Source of the DNA: Brevundimonas pondensis
Lineage (GTDB): Bacteria; Pseudomonadota; Alphaproteobacteria; Caulobacterales; Caulobacteraceae
DNA length: 64,000 nt
Assembly: GCF_017487345.1 (NCBI RefSeq)
Contig: NZ_CP062006.1
Coordinates: forward strand, 2,734,001 to 2,798,000
Reading direction: 5' to 3'
Part shown: piece by piece, positions 63,418-64,000 of the stretch
Position numbering within the stretch: position 1 is the first letter of the stretch
Layout: each line of letters starts with the position of its first letter
Program-made: the position numbers and the translations under genes
Notes under the pieces: generated by a model
Database searches by the model: none
Seen by the model: the letters and a program-made list of their open reading frames with translations, nothing else
Told to the model about the DNA's origin: nothing

Positions 63418-64000
63418 ATGACCGACACGGCGCCGCTTTCCAGAGAGCAACTGATCCACGCCATGTCGAAGGGCGAGAAGCCCAAGGACCAGTGGCGCAT
63501 CGGCGCCGAGCACGAGAAGTTCGGCTTCGACAAGTCCACCCTGCGCCGCCCCGCCTATGAGGGCGAGAACGGCATCCTGGCCATGCTGACCGGCTTGCAA
63601 CGCTTTGGCTGGTCTCCGGTGGAGGAAGCCGGCCATGTCATCGCCCTGGAGCGCAAGAACGCCGAGGGCTTCACCGCCTCGATCAGTCTGGAGCCGGGCG
63701 GTCAGTTCGAGCTGTCGGGCGCGCCTCTGCAGACCATCCACGACATCTGTTCGGAGACCGGCCAGCACCTGATGGAGGTCAAGCAGGTCGCCGATCATCT
63801 GAACCTCGGCTTCCTCGGCGCCGGTTTCGACCCCCTGTGGCGGCGCGAGGACGTGCCGGTCATGCCCAAGGGCCGCTACGGCATCATGCGCGCCTACATG
63901 CCCAAGAAGGGCTCGCTGGGCCTCGACATGATGCTGCGCACCTGCACCATCCAGGCCAATCTCGACTTCGATTCCGAAGCCGACATGATCATGAAGTTCC
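63418..64000 (+). CDS. gshA: glutamate--cysteine ligase, partial (runs off window)
   Basis: First enzyme of glutathione synthesis, plant-type (alphaproteobacterial) GCL. Only the N-terminal 194 residues are in the window: MTDTAPLSREQL..., the substrate loop WRIGAEHEKFGF, SLEPGGQFELSGAPL and MPKGRYGIMRAYM are characteristic. The frame is open to the right edge, so this is truncation by the window and not a broken gene. The family normally has about 450 residues. Confidence 0.93.
   Translation, partial: MTDTAPLSREQLIHAMSKGEKPKDQWRIGAEHEKFGFDKSTLRRPAYEGENGILAMLTGLQRFGWSPVEEAGHVIALERKNAEGFTASISLEPGGQFELSGAPLQTIHDICSETGQHLMEVKQVADHLNLGFLGAGFDPLWRREDVPVMPKGRYGIMRAYMPKKGSLGLDMMLRTCTIQANLDFDSEADMIMKF

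Overview
The window is a high-GC bacterial chromosome segment. Its gene content and order point to an alphaproteobacterium of the Caulobacterales, most likely Brevundimonas-like: dnaG, carA, carB and greA lie close together, there is an ELM1-family protein, and two large TonB-dependent receptors are present. This placement is an inference; there is no rRNA gene to confirm it. I saw no rRNA, tRNA, CRISPR array, insertion sequence or prophage. About 59 genes are supported, mostly ordinary chromosomal ones, with many GTG starts and several translationally coupled operons.

Layout. 0-7.6 kb: dnaG (primase whose zinc ligands are all substituted), a patatin-like lipoprotein, two small genes behind a DnaA-box pair, carA, an AdiC-like permease and a HAD phosphatase. 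7.7-14.7 kb: a TonB receptor, an RraB-like gene and carB. 14.8-20.6 kb: small membrane proteins, a glutathione S-transferase, greA overlapped by an ELM1-family gene, a DUF389 protein and thioredoxin reductase. 20.6-31 kb: a two-component system divergent from a secreted HELGH metalloprotease, two paralogous SleB-type cell-wall hydrolases, Dps, several small secreted proteins, and an acyltransferase. 30.4-34.8 kb: an NAD operon nadA-(M50 protease)-nadB-nadC behind a palindrome. 34.9-41.9 kb: an Xre/membrane-protein pair with tandem operator repeats, a GIY-YIG-family gene with a paired operator, ilvA, a host-attachment-family protein, ogt, an Ada-AlkA protein that has lost its glycosylase core, and a PadR/HAAS pair. 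42-47.2 kb: a serine hydrolase, an SDR oxidoreductase and an M14 peptidase. 47.2-51.3 kb: a dicarboxylate symporter and a coupled three-gene operon (KAS III-like enzyme, haem-oxygenase-like iron enzyme, unknown protein). 51.4-57.7 kb: a second TonB receptor, nhaA, selO and a DoxX-like protein. 57.8-64 kb: a MerR regulator with two acyl-CoA dehydrogenases around a BamE-like small protein, a bestrophin, rsmE, and gshA running off the end.

The best candidates for something undescribed are the KAS III/iron-oxygenase/unknown-protein operon (48.5-51.25 kb), the Ada-AlkA protein with an in-frame loss of its catalytic domain, the GIY-YIG-family gene under a paired TTAYCCGGRTAA operator, and the M50 membrane protease embedded in the NAD operon. 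Functions are assigned by recognising family motifs in the translations; no database search was run.
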